Source: an uncultured Lactobacillus sp. (GTDB lineage Bacteria > Bacillota > Bacilli > Lactobacillales > Lactobacillaceae). From it: DNA of 64,000 nt. The position numbers and the translations under genes are program-made. The notes below the pieces were generated by a model. It had not been told where the DNA came from. It did no database searches and worked only from the letters and a program-made list of their open reading frames with translations. Where the stretch lies: assembly GCA_910589675.1 (NCBI GenBank), contig CAJUTO010000003.1, positions 50,760-114,759 of the forward strand. Reading direction: 5' to 3'. Shown here in pieces: positions 35,305-43,847 of this stretch (its first letter is position 1; every line of letters starts with the position of its first letter).

Positions 35305-35423
35305 TTTTTTATATAAAATAAATATACTTGTATTAATTAAATTAGCTATTTCCTTGCTATGAAACAGCTTACATTATACAATGGATTTGTACAAAGTTTG
35401 TGTTTATCAAAGGAGTTTTAATT

Positions 35424-36170
35424 ATGGCAGAACCTAAGTGGCTTAAAGATATGAATCCCGATGAATATATGAAAGAAGATTTCAAGGCCGAAGGAAAGTC
35501 TGAAGCTGGTACTACAATTGAGGGAATTGACAAAAATGACCCAGATTGGCTCGAAAAAGCAGCTAAAAAAGTTCATGCAGCTGAAGGTAGCGATTATGTA
35601 AAACTAGATGCAGGGTTAATGACAGTGGATCAACTTAACTGGATGCTTCGTAGTACTATTGGGGAATTAACTTTTGTTGATGATAACAATCAATTTTTAT
35701 GGTACAACCGTCCAACCGATCCTAATTATAAGATGAAGGCTAAACGTACTCCTGACCAAGTTGGGGATACTATGGGTGCAGTTCACCCTAATGTGGGAGA
35801 TGTGATTCCTGAAGCTAAAAAAGTGGTTCATGCCCTTCGTACTAAGCAAGATGGTCATGATGATGTATACATGCCAGTTCCCACAGGTAATTTAAAAGAA
35901 TTGGTTTTGCATTATTACAAGCGTGTTGAAGATGATAAAGGCAATTACGCTGGTATTTATGAATGGGTTCAAGATTTATATCCACTTGTTAAATATTTCT
36001 GCGAGACTACTGGTCAAAAATTAGTCGTAGATCCAGATGCAACAACAGGTGCAACTTACCGTCGTAATTCAGATCCAGACGCAAAAACTGGTGCTTCGAC
36101 AAAAGCTGAAGCTGAAGAAGAAAAGAAGGAAGAAAAGCCTGATACAACAACAGGTGCCTCGCAATATTAA
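35424..36170 (+). CDS. PAS-domain protein (DUF438-type PAS) with C-terminal repeats
   Basis: The PAS fold lies near residues 65-200: GELTFVDDNNQFLWYNR, then a KRTPDQVGDTMGAVHPN segment, HALRTKQDGHDDVYMPV and HYYKRVEDDKGNYAGIYEWVQD. This order resembles the PAS domain of DUF438 proteins, which can sense redox or haem ligands. The 45-residue tail is acidic and repeats a DPDATTGA-like unit three times (DPDATTGAT, DPDAKTGAS, DTTTGAS). There is no output domain, so it must work through a partner. AAAGGAG precedes ATG 35424. Soluble and monocistronic. Confidence 0.75.
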   Translation: MAEPKWLKDMNPDEYMKEDFKAEGKSEAGTTIEGIDKNDPDWLEKAAKKVHAAEGSDYVKLDAGLMTVDQLNWMLRSTIGELTFVDDNNQFLWYNRPTDPNYKMKAKRTPDQVGDTMGAVHPNVGDVIPEAKKVVHALRTKQDGHDDVYMPVPTGNLKELVLHYYKRVEDDKGNYAGIYEWVQDLYPLVKYFCETTGQKLVVDPDATTGATYRRNSDPDAKTGASTKAEAEEEKKEEKPDTTTGASQY

Positions 36171-36180
36171 TATTTTTTCT

Positions 36181-36211
36181 AAAAAAGGGTGGCGAAAGCT
36201 GCTCTTTTTTT
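36181..36211 (+). terminator. Terminator after the PAS-protein gene
   Basis: AAAAAAGGGTGGC and GCTGCTCTTTTTT pair with several G-U wobbles around a GAAA loop. Confidence 0.7.
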
Positions 36212-36241
36212 GCATAGCAAAATAAAAATAAAAGTCAATTC

Positions 36242-36270
36242 TTGTATTTAAAAAATCAGGCTACTATACT
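36242..36270 (+). promoter_or_regulatory. Promoter of pnuC
   Basis: TTGTAT (36242-36247) and TATACT (36265-36270) at 17-base spacing. Confidence 0.6.
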
Positions 36271-36303
36271 AGATAATGTCGTTTTTAAGAAAAAAGTTTG
36301 CTT

Positions 36304-36325
36304 CAAACACAATATATAGTGTTTG
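36304..36325 (+). promoter_or_regulatory. Perfect inverted repeat in the pnuC leader, candidate operator
   Basis: CAAACAC and GTGTTTG are separated by eight bases, about 27 bases downstream of the expected transcription start and 28 before the pnuC ATG. The position suits a repressor roadblock. NAD-precursor transport in Firmicutes is often under NiaR or NrtR control, but I cannot confirm that this is such a site. Confidence 0.4.
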
Positions 36326-36353
36326 GGAGCATAGAATGGAATAGGGAGACTTT

Positions 36354-37097
36354 ATGCATACTGATAACAACGAGAATTATTTTGTCTGGCTTTTTAATCA
36401 ATTAAAAGGCTGGCCTGTACAAAACTACATGCTTTGGTTTTTTGCTTTTGGCTTTCAACTTGCACTTTTAATTCAGCAAAAGATGACGGCAGTCACTATC
36501 ATCACTTTTATTGGTACTTTACTTGGTACTTTATGTGTGCTCGCAATTAACGCTACTAAAGCAATCAATGGTTGGCTTGGGTTGATTTCTGCAGCTTGTT
36601 TTATTTATGCAGGACTTGAAGCTAAGAACTACTTATCAATTTTTGAACAAATTGCTTATATTGCTACTCTTGATTTGCCAGTTATTCTTTCAGTAAAGTC
36701 ATGGAACGATGATACTAAGAACCACTTGCGAAAGTTTGGGGCTAAAGAATGGGTTATTGCTATCGTTGGTACTTTAGCAGTTTATGCAGTTAGTGGTTAC
36801 TTGATTGGTAAGTTTACTAATGATCCTCGTCCATGGATTGATGCTATCAGTTTTGCTATTTCTCTTACTGCTGGGATTATGTGCTTTATGCGTTACAATA
36901 ACCAATACTTTTGGTGGACAGCTAGTGGTATTTTCCAATTAATTCTTTGGGGTGTAACTTATGCCGAAGGTGATGCTACCTTAGCGATGGCTGTAAACTC
37001 ACTTATTTATGTGATTAATGATGTTTTGGCATTTACAGTTTCACCATGGTTCAATATGGGAAGACGTCGTGAAGGTCTGAAAGAAATTAAAAATTAG
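36354..37097 (+). CDS. pnuC: Nicotinamide riboside transporter PnuC
   Basis: The 247-aa protein has about seven membrane segments and the PnuC features: a glycine-rich membrane core, SWNDDTKNHLRKFG in the central loop, and the YFWWTASGIFQLILWG segment near the end. PnuC moves nicotinamide riboside down its gradient; internal phosphorylation to NMN traps it for NAD synthesis. A palindrome lies in its leader. The ribosome binding site (AGGGAG) precedes ATG 36354. A terminator separates it from pepT. Confidence 0.88.
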   Translation: MHTDNNENYFVWLFNQLKGWPVQNYMLWFFAFGFQLALLIQQKMTAVTIITFIGTLLGTLCVLAINATKAINGWLGLISAACFIYAGLEAKNYLSIFEQIAYIATLDLPVILSVKSWNDDTKNHLRKFGAKEWVIAIVGTLAVYAVSGYLIGKFTNDPRPWIDAISFAISLTAGIMCFMRYNNQYFWWTASGIFQLILWGVTYAEGDATLAMAVNSLIYVINDVLAFTVSPWFNMGRRREGLKEIKN

Positions 37098-37106
37098 TTT
37101 TTGATT

Positions 37107-37142
37107 TTCTAGCTACTGAGTATTTGGTCAGTAGCTTTTTTT
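37107..37142 (+). terminator. Terminator after pnuC
   Basis: AGCTACTGA pairs with TCAGTAGCT, followed by a T run. Confidence 0.88.
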
Positions 37143-37183
37143 CTGTGCTAAAATAATTTCAAAATAAGAAAGAAGGATTGAAC

Positions 37184-38452
37184 ATGGTAGATTATGATTT
37201 TGATTATATAAAGAATAAGTTTATCCAGTATGCAAAGATGAATACTCGCTCTGATGAAAATAGCAATGCAATACCAACTACAAAGGGTCAAGTAAAGTTA
37301 CTTAAAGAGTTAGTTTCTGAATTGAAAAAGTTAGGCTTAGTAGAAGTTTCATATTCGGAAAAGGATGCTTATACGGTTGGTAAAGTTGCTGCCAATATTA
37401 AAGAACAGCTTGCACCAATTGGCTTTGTAGCGCATGTTGATACTGCTGATTTTAATGCAGATAATATTCAACCACAGATTTTTGAAAATTACGATGGTCA
37501 AGATATTGAATTAGGTCATGGGTATACTTTATCTGCCACAGAATTTCCTTCTTTGAAAAAAGTAATCGGGCAAACTTTGATTACTACTTCGGGTAATACA
37601 TTATTAGGGGCCGATGATAAAGCGGGAATTGCTGGTCTTCTGGGAATGGCAAAATATTTGAAAGATAATCCTGAAATAAAGCATGGTGATATTTGGTTTG
37701 CTTTTGGTCCAGATGAAGAAATTGGTCAAGGAGCTAAAAGATTTGATGTTAGCCGTTTTCCAGTAGAATTTTCTTATACTTTAGATAATGGAAATCCTGG
37801 CGATATTGCGTATGAAACTTTTAATGCGGCAGCTGCTAAGATCAAAATCAGAGGCACAGTCGTGCATCCCGGGGAAGCTTATCATTTAATGGTAAATGCG
37901 ACTCTGATTGCTAATGAATTCATCAATCAATTGCCAACTAATTTTGTTCCTGAAGAAAGTCGTGACTATCAAGGTTTTATCTTAATTTTACGTAATGATG
38001 GAAATGTTGATTATGCAGAAATTGATTTAATTATTCGTGATTTTGATACAGATTCGTTTTTAAAGCATAAAAAATTGATTGAGAATAGCGTGGAATCTTT
38101 GAATCAAAAATATGGCGAAGGCCGAGTTAGTTTAAAAATGTATGATCAATATATTTCCCCTGGTGATACCATTAAAAAGCATCCCTATGTAGTGAATTTG
38201 GTCCACCATGCTTATCAAAAGATGAATTTACCAATTAACCACGTACCTTTTCGTGGTGGAACAGATGGTAATTTTATTACGCAAAAAGGAATCCCAACTC
38301 CGAATTTATTTAATGGAGGGGCCAACTTTCATGGGCGCTATGAATATGTGACAGTTGAGAATATGCTTTTATTGGCCAAAACTTTGACTGCTATTGTGAC
38401 AGAACATGTGAAATTAGATAATAAACGAGATGAAAAACCACTAACAAGATAG
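37184..38452 (+). CDS. pepT: Tripeptide aminopeptidase T
   Basis: The M20-family dizinc peptidase releases N-terminal residues from tripeptides. Metal and catalytic segments are intact: GFVAHVDTAD, GADDKAG, FGPDEEIGQGA, TLDNGNPGD and the final His in GGANFHGRYE. The length of 422 aa is about ten more than usual, mostly at the C-terminus. ATG 37184 lies six bases after AAGGA; a TTG two codons upstream is less likely. Four genes follow with gaps of 1-15 bases, so pepT may head an operon reaching the exonuclease gene. Confidence 0.9.
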   Translation: MVDYDFDYIKNKFIQYAKMNTRSDENSNAIPTTKGQVKLLKELVSELKKLGLVEVSYSEKDAYTVGKVAANIKEQLAPIGFVAHVDTADFNADNIQPQIFENYDGQDIELGHGYTLSATEFPSLKKVIGQTLITTSGNTLLGADDKAGIAGLLGMAKYLKDNPEIKHGDIWFAFGPDEEIGQGAKRFDVSRFPVEFSYTLDNGNPGDIAYETFNAAAAKIKIRGTVVHPGEAYHLMVNATLIANEFINQLPTNFVPEESRDYQGFILILRNDGNVDYAEIDLIIRDFDTDSFLKHKKLIENSVESLNQKYGEGRVSLKMYDQYISPGDTIKKHPYVVNLVHHAYQKMNLPINHVPFRGGTDGNFITQKGIPTPNLFNGGANFHGRYEYVTVENMLLLAKTLTAIVTEHVKLDNKRDEKPLTR

Positions 38453-38456
38453 AATT

Positions 38457-38906
38457 ATGACTTTTTATACAATTAACTATATTCAAAATAATCAAAATAG
38501 TGACAGAACTATATTATATGTATTGATGCTGATTGCGGCAGGTGCAATGATCGTTTTTACTCTTTTATATTTGAAAGATCGTTTTGCAACTAGATATCGT
38601 GATTTAGGAATAATTGCTTTATTGTTTTTATTACTTTTTGCGGGGAACCAGTATGAGAAATATACTCAAATTAATTCGCAAAAATCACAAGCTACGCAAA
38701 TTATTCCATTTATTAAATCAGTTGCTCGAGACAATAATGTGACGGAAAATGATGTATTAGTAAATTCCACTACTTTGCAAAATGGAATGATAGTGAGAAT
38801 TGATTCTAAAAATATTGATTATCAGTTGAATCTTAATGCTGATAATAATACTTATACATTAAATCGGGCCCATGTGATTGATCATAAAGTTGATGTGAGG
38901 AAATAA
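38457..38906 (+). CDS. DUF3290 membrane protein
   Basis: Two membrane segments (about residues 20-39 and 48-64) precede a small C-terminal domain, which matches DUF3290. This family is almost always encoded next to a DUF421 protein, as here (one base between genes). It starts four bases after pepT with a weak ribosome binding site, so it is probably translated by coupling. Function unknown; an envelope or stress role is usual speculation for the pair. Confidence 0.82.
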   Translation: MTFYTINYIQNNQNSDRTILYVLMLIAAGAMIVFTLLYLKDRFATRYRDLGIIALLFLLLFAGNQYEKYTQINSQKSQATQIIPFIKSVARDNNVTENDVLVNSTTLQNGMIVRIDSKNIDYQLNLNADNNTYTLNRAHVIDHKVDVRK

Positions 38907-38907
38907 A

Positions 38908-39555
38908 ATGCAATTAGACTATACTGAATTATTTATCAAATTTGCTCTTGGGATGTTAACCTTGATTTTCCAAATTAATCTTTTTGGAAAAAGTAATCTT
39001 GCTCCTACGACAGCTTTAGATCAATTACAAAATTACGTTTTGGGTGGGATTATTGGCGGTATTATCTATAATCCTAGTATTAAGGTTTTGCAATTTTTAC
39101 TTGTATTAATTGTTTGGACACTCGTTGTCTTTTTATTAAAATTTGGCCGTGAGCATAATAGCTGGATTCGAAATATTGTGGACGGAAAGCCAGTTCAGGT
39201 AATTAAAAATGGGGAAGTTTTGGTTAATAATTGCATGCGGGCAGGAATTTCGGCTAATGAATTGATGTTTAAATTGCGTAGTCGAGGAATTTATTCTGTA
39301 GCTAAAATCAAGAATTGTATTTTTGAACAAAATGGTCAGCTAACTGTCATTGAAAACGATGAGGCAAATATTCGCTTTCCAATTATTAGTGATGGGCAAG
39401 CTAACATTGATGTGTTAGAACTGATTCATAAAAATGAATCTTGGCTTGAAGAAGAAGTTGAAAAAGCTGGCTATAATAGTATTAGTGACGTGTTTTTAGG
39501 CGAATATAATAAGGGTAAATTACATTTTGTTGGTTATTCAAAAGAAAAGAGATAA
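38908..39555 (+). CDS. DUF421 membrane protein (YetF-like)
   Basis: The 215-aa protein has three membrane segments in the first 75 residues and then the soluble DUF421 domain: NIVDGKPVQVIKNGEVLVNN, followed by ELMFKLRSRGIYSVAKIKN and a C-terminal FVGYSKEK. Bacillus paralogues such as YetF and YdfR are linked to spore or stress phenotypes. It is paired with the DUF3290 gene one base upstream and is followed three bases later by the sirtuin-like gene. Confidence 0.87.
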   Translation: MQLDYTELFIKFALGMLTLIFQINLFGKSNLAPTTALDQLQNYVLGGIIGGIIYNPSIKVLQFLLVLIVWTLVVFLLKFGREHNSWIRNIVDGKPVQVIKNGEVLVNNCMRAGISANELMFKLRSRGIYSVAKIKNCIFEQNGQLTVIENDEANIRFPIISDGQANIDVLELIHKNESWLEEEVEKAGYNSISDVFLGEYNKGKLHFVGYSKEKR

Positions 39556-39558
39556 ACA

Positions 39559-40380
39559 ATGACAGAAGTAGAGCAAGCAAAAAAATGGTTATCTGATGCG
39601 GATGCGGTAATTGTTACTGCAGGCAATCGTTTTGCTCAAGAAGAGGGACTAGATATTTTAAGTGAAGAAAATTTTGACAATAAATTTGGCGAAATTGCTG
39701 AAAAATATGATGTTCATACGATTGGGGATGCATTAGATAAGAAATTTGATTCTTGGGGCGAGCAATGGGCTTTTTGGAGTGAATTAATTAATCAATATAC
39801 GCTCAATTATGTTCCCAGTGAAAATATGGGGAATTTGAAAAAGCTCTTGGATGATAAGCAATATTTTATTGCTACGAGTACGTTTGCGCATTATTTTGAA
39901 AATAGTGGCTTTAATCCAAATCGAATCTTTAATGTGTTCGGTGATTGGACGACTATGCAATGTTCTAGTGGTGTTAATCACGGTCAAAAGAGCGATATTG
40001 AAGTAGTGAAGAGCTTTATTAAAGCTAAAGGAGCTGGACCAGATTTGGAAAGTTTGGTCCCAAAATGTGAAATTTGTAATAGTGAGATGGAAATCCACAT
40101 GCCATTGAATGCACATTTTTTCCCGGATACTGATGCAAATGCTCGCTTGCGTTGGTTCTTAACAGCTAATGAAGATAAAAAGGTGGTAGTTTTGGAGTTA
40201 GGGGTAGATGAAACTAGTCCTCAACTTCTTGATCCCATGATTAGTCTAGTCGATCAATTTCCAAATTGGCACTATATCACGGTGGATCTAAAGAAAGAGG
40301 ACTTACCCGGTAATATTCAGAAAAAAAGTGCAGTGTTGAATTCAGATGTGCATAATTTGCTAAAACAACTTACTGAATAG
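39559..40380 (+). CDS. Degenerate class-M sirtuin (SirTM-like)
   Basis: The overall order matches macrodomain-linked sirtuins (SirTM), which ADP-ribosylate a lipoylated GcvH-like protein. Matching parts are the Rossmann start DADAVIVTAG, SWGEQWAFWSELI, a central YFIATSTFAHYFENSGF, the zinc-ribbon remnant C170-x-x-C173, and KKVVVLELGVDETSPQ. Key motifs are changed: TAGNRFAQEEGL where NAD-binding GAGAGLSAAAGL is expected, TSTFAHYF in place of TTNVDHQF, and NVFGDW at the usual catalytic region. NAD chemistry is therefore doubtful. No macrodomain, GcvH-like or lipoate ligase gene is adjacent. It lies in an apparent operon near pnuC. Confidence 0.7.
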   Translation: MTEVEQAKKWLSDADAVIVTAGNRFAQEEGLDILSEENFDNKFGEIAEKYDVHTIGDALDKKFDSWGEQWAFWSELINQYTLNYVPSENMGNLKKLLDDKQYFIATSTFAHYFENSGFNPNRIFNVFGDWTTMQCSSGVNHGQKSDIEVVKSFIKAKGAGPDLESLVPKCEICNSEMEIHMPLNAHFFPDTDANARLRWFLTANEDKKVVVLELGVDETSPQLLDPMISLVDQFPNWHYITVDLKKEDLPGNIQKKSAVLNSDVHNLLKQLTE

Positions 40381-40395
40381 GAGAATTGGAACTTA

Positions 40396-41352
40396 ATGAG
40401 TATTTTTGTAAAAGATGGTGTCCTCTACGTGTCTGGTGCCCAGGATAAGCTGCGCAAAAAAGGAAAAGAAATTCCTAAATTTCTGGATGACTATACTCTT
40501 TTAGATATTGAAACTACAGGTCTAAGACCGTATAAAGACCGAATTACTGAACTGGGAGCGATAAAAGTTCGCAATAATCAGATTGTAGATAAATATAGTA
40601 ACCTAACGATTTATCCAAAATCTAATAGAGTACCTAAGTTTATTACTGAACTCAATGGTATTACCGAAGAAAAAATTATGACAGAAGGTATTCCGATTAA
40701 AGAAGCTATGTCGGAATTTCGCGATTTCATTGGTGATGATATTATTGTTGGTTATAATGTGAATTTTGATTTGAACTTTATTTATGACGCAGTTGAAAAG
40801 TTTCACTTAAAACAATTAAATAATGATTATGTTGATGTTATGCGTTTTGCGCGAACTTATTATCCCAGAGAACGTCATAATCGGTTAATTGATTGTATGC
40901 AGCGGGCTGGAATCGCTCAAGTTGAACAACACCGCGGATTAGATGATTCAATTGATACTAAAAAAGTCTATGATGATTTTAGAGAGAATTTTACAGATGA
41001 TTTGCTTGAAAAAATGAGAGAGCAAATTAAGAATGTTGATTTAGTTAATGAAAAATTAACACCCCAACAATTAGGAATGCGTAATCCAATTCGAAATAAG
41101 AATATTGTTTTCTCAGGTCATATTCATATGGATGTTGATGAAGCACATCAGATGATCGACAATATGGCTGGGCAAAATCAAGACAGCGTTGATTCGGCGA
41201 CTAATTACCTCATCATGGGAGATCATGATTTCTTTAGGCGAGATAACGAAGATTTGAATAGGGCGCGGCAATTGATCAAAAATGGGAGTCGAATAAAACG
41301 TTTGTCAGAAAGTTTCTTCTTGAGTATGCTTGATGATTGGGCCAGAAATTAA
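40396..41352 (+). CDS. DEDDh 3'-5' exonuclease with C-terminal BRCT domain
   Basis: The exonuclease domain (residues about 30-205) has LLDIETTGL (Asp37, Glu39), VGYNVNFDLNFIYD and the EQHRGLDDSIDT segment with the DEDDh His and Asp, as in DNA polymerase III epsilon and PolC proofreading domains. The C-terminal part (about 230-318: NKNIVFSGHIHMDVDEAHQMI and the rest) is a BRCT domain. This stand-alone pairing suggests repair or RNA/DNA trimming at strand breaks. It is the last gene of the group starting with pepT, 15 bases after the sirtuin-like gene. Confidence 0.87.
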   Translation: MSIFVKDGVLYVSGAQDKLRKKGKEIPKFLDDYTLLDIETTGLRPYKDRITELGAIKVRNNQIVDKYSNLTIYPKSNRVPKFITELNGITEEKIMTEGIPIKEAMSEFRDFIGDDIIVGYNVNFDLNFIYDAVEKFHLKQLNNDYVDVMRFARTYYPRERHNRLIDCMQRAGIAQVEQHRGLDDSIDTKKVYDDFRENFTDDLLEKMREQIKNVDLVNEKLTPQQLGMRNPIRNKNIVFSGHIHMDVDEAHQMIDNMAGQNQDSVDSATNYLIMGDHDFFRRDNEDLNRARQLIKNGSRIKRLSESFFLSMLDDWARN

Positions 41353-41355
41353 GTT

Positions 41356-41390
41356 AAAGTAGCGATTTTAATCGCTACTTTTATTTTTTT
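41356..41390 (+). terminator. Terminator after the exonuclease gene
   Basis: AAAGTAGCGA pairs with TCGCTACTTT, followed by a T run. Confidence 0.9.
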
Positions 41391-41391
41391 G

Positions 41392-41420
41392 TTGTAATGA
41401 AATAATACATGTACTACACT
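41392..41420 (+). promoter_or_regulatory. Promoter of the second nuclease gene
   Basis: TTGTAA (41392-41397) and TACACT (41415-41420) at 17-base spacing. Confidence 0.6.
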
Positions 41421-41447
41421 GGGAAAATATCCAAAAAGGAGATTTTT

Positions 41448-42281
41448 ATGGCACGTAAAACGCAAAAAAAGAAGCAAGGGACGCTTTATACAGTTATTGG
41501 GGCAATTATTATTATTGCTTGGGGAATATTTTCAAGAGATGGAAATTTTAATTTAAACAACCTATTTTCTTCTAGTCCTTCTAATACAGTTAATAACGCT
41601 AAAAGAGCGGATACCTATTATGGTGGCTTATCCAAAACAGATTATGATCAATTAGCTAAGCTTGATTTTAAGAGTGGGGATCGCGCATATATTGATGTGA
41701 ATCATAATAAGTCCACTTTGATTAAGAACGCGTGGAAAGTTAACAAAGTTATCTATTCTAATTTAGATAGTTTAAATAGAACATCGCATTCAAATACTGC
41801 TTTTCTAGAAAAACGAAATGTTGCAAACGATAGCTTGAGAGTAAGACAGTTTGTCCAGCCAACAGGATGGCATTATAACCATCGCAATGGCACTCAAATT
41901 TATAATCGTGGTCACTTGATTGCTTATTCAATCTCAGCGGGAATCGATCAAGATGGTAATTACAATCCTAACAACCAATCTGGTGATCAAAATAATCCTA
42001 AGAACTTATTTACGCAATCGGCTTATTCTAATCAAAAGATTCAAACAATTTTTGAAAGTAAGGTGCGCCGGGCTTTGAGAGAAAATAAGCGCGTGATTTA
42101 TCAAGCAACTCCAATTTTTAGAGGAAACGAATTAATGGCGCGAGGAATAAATTTACAAGCAATTTCTACAGATGGCAGCTTGGACTTTAATGTTTATCTG
42201 TTCAACGTTCAACCGAGATGTGTTTATAACTATAATGATGGTCGGGCTAAAATTGATCGTCAGATGATCGTCAAACAGTAG
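41448..42281 (+). CDS. Membrane-anchored DNA/RNA non-specific endonuclease
   Basis: The 277-aa protein has a basic N-terminus and one membrane segment (about 13-30), then a linker and the nuclease domain. The active-site block IYNRGHLIAYSIS holds the canonical NRGH motif, preceded by PTGWHYNHRNG and followed by NNPKNLFTQSAYSNQ with the metal Asn. It shares the ATPIFRGNELMARGI strand with the nuclease at 11126-11968, of which it is a paralogue with an uncut anchor and no coiled coil. ATG 41448 is seven bases after AAGGAGA. Confidence 0.87.
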   Translation: MARKTQKKKQGTLYTVIGAIIIIAWGIFSRDGNFNLNNLFSSSPSNTVNNAKRADTYYGGLSKTDYDQLAKLDFKSGDRAYIDVNHNKSTLIKNAWKVNKVIYSNLDSLNRTSHSNTAFLEKRNVANDSLRVRQFVQPTGWHYNHRNGTQIYNRGHLIAYSISAGIDQDGNYNPNNQSGDQNNPKNLFTQSAYSNQKIQTIFESKVRRALRENKRVIYQATPIFRGNELMARGINLQAISTDGSLDFNVYLFNVQPRCVYNYNDGRAKIDRQMIVKQ

Positions 42282-42329
42282 TAAAATACCTATAAGAATA
42301 AAGTTATTTCAGTAAAGGAAGTACAAATT

Positions 42330-43757
42330 ATGAAAAAAGACAGCTGTACTGCAATGCTCGTGGGTAAAGATGCTAGTTTAGATGGTTCAACCATGATTGC
42401 CCGTGATGAAGATGGTTATGGTGGCATTAACGAAAAGCTTTTTGTAGTAAATAAAGCTCGCCATTATGATGAAGAATATGTTTCTAAATATAATGGCTTT
42501 AAAATGCATCTTGAAGGAGATGGCTGCAGATGGACTGGTACTCCAACTGCGGATGAAAGTGAAGGACGTTGGGACGAACAAGGAATTAATGAATATAACG
42601 TCGCTATGTCTGCCACTGAAACTGAGGCTACTAATGCTCGCTGTTTAGGTCATGATCCACTCATCAAAGATGGAATTAATGAAGATTCCATGGTTTATTT
42701 AGTTTTACCATTTGTAAAAACTGCTTGCGAAGGAGTTAAGCGTTTAGGTCAATTAATTGAAAAATACGGTACTGGCGAAAGTAACGGGATTGCTTTTTCT
42801 GATAATGAAGAAGTTTGGTATTTAGAAACTGGTGCAGGTCACCAATGGGTTGCCGCTCGTGTTCCGGATGATTCATACGCAATTTGTCCAAATATTATGG
42901 TGATCCAAAATGTGGACTTTGATGATTCTGACAACTTTATGTATGCAAGTACAATTCGTGATTTTGTTGAAGAAAATCATCTAAACCCATCTCAAGATGG
43001 TGCTTTTAATTTCCGTGATATTTTTGGTACTAAAGATGAAGCGGATGCATTTTACAACACTCCAAGAACTTGGTATGGTCAAAAATTGTTTAATCCAAGC
43101 ATTGAACAAGATCCAACTAGTCAAGAAATGCCATTTACTCGAGTTCCAGAAAAGAAAATTGGTGTTGAAGATGTAGAAAAGTTTTTGACAAGCCACTATA
43201 ACGGTACGGAATATGATCCAATGGATACTTATTCTTCTGGAGATGAAAAGAAGCAAAAGATGTTTCGTTCAATTGCCCTTGATAGAAACCAAGAATCAAG
43301 TATTTTACAAATTAGAAATGATGTGCCAAAAGAATTAGCTGGGGTTCAATGGATTAATATGGGATTCTATGCTTATTCTCCATATGTTCCTTTCTACACT
43401 AATATTGAAAACACTCCAGCCGACTATCAAGTTGCTGACCATACGGTGGATCCTGATCACAGTGCATATTGGCTATATAAGACCTTACAAGTGTTGGTAG
43501 AGCCACGCTACCATCAATACATTTATCAAATTAATGCTTACCGTGATGAATGCCAAAGCTACGGGGTAGGTCGAGTTTCAGAAATTGATAAAGAAGCAAA
43601 AGATAAGCATGGAGATATGTTAACTAGCTTTTTGACGTCTGCTAATGAAGTAACTGCAAATGAAATCACTAAGAAAACAAAGACTTTAATGAGTGATTTA
43701 GTTCGTCAAGCCTTAAATTCATCTAAATATCAATTTGAACGTGGTGACAATTTATAA
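42330..43757 (+). CDS. pepD: Dipeptidase, family C69
   Basis: The N-terminal nucleophile hydrolase of the PepD family cleaves dipeptides. The N-terminus MKKDSCTAMLVGKDASLDGST carries the Cys nucleophile at residue 6 and the usual G-S-T-x-I-A-R-x-E/D-D start. SNGIAFSDNEEVWYLETGAGH and the late QWINMGFYAYSPYVPFY blocks are typical. The 475-aa length is normal. Processing before Cys6 is expected from the family but not shown here. Monocistronic, ended by a strong terminator. Confidence 0.88.
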   Translation: MKKDSCTAMLVGKDASLDGSTMIARDEDGYGGINEKLFVVNKARHYDEEYVSKYNGFKMHLEGDGCRWTGTPTADESEGRWDEQGINEYNVAMSATETEATNARCLGHDPLIKDGINEDSMVYLVLPFVKTACEGVKRLGQLIEKYGTGESNGIAFSDNEEVWYLETGAGHQWVAARVPDDSYAICPNIMVIQNVDFDDSDNFMYASTIRDFVEENHLNPSQDGAFNFRDIFGTKDEADAFYNTPRTWYGQKLFNPSIEQDPTSQEMPFTRVPEKKIGVEDVEKFLTSHYNGTEYDPMDTYSSGDEKKQKMFRSIALDRNQESSILQIRNDVPKELAGVQWINMGFYAYSPYVPFYTNIENTPADYQVADHTVDPDHSAYWLYKTLQVLVEPRYHQYIYQINAYRDECQSYGVGRVSEIDKEAKDKHGDMLTSFLTSANEVTANEITKKTKTLMSDLVRQALNSSKYQFERGDNL

Positions 43758-43794
43758 TAGTTCGGATTTTGATTTTAAATAGAAATCAGAATTG

Positions 43795-43830
43795 CAAAAA
43801 AGACTACTGAATAGCAGTAGTCTTTTTTAT
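43795..43830 (+). terminator. Terminator after pepD
   Basis: AAAAAAGACTACTG pairs with CAGTAGTCTTTTTT. Confidence 0.92.
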
Positions 43831-43847
43831 TTATGTAGATCATGATA

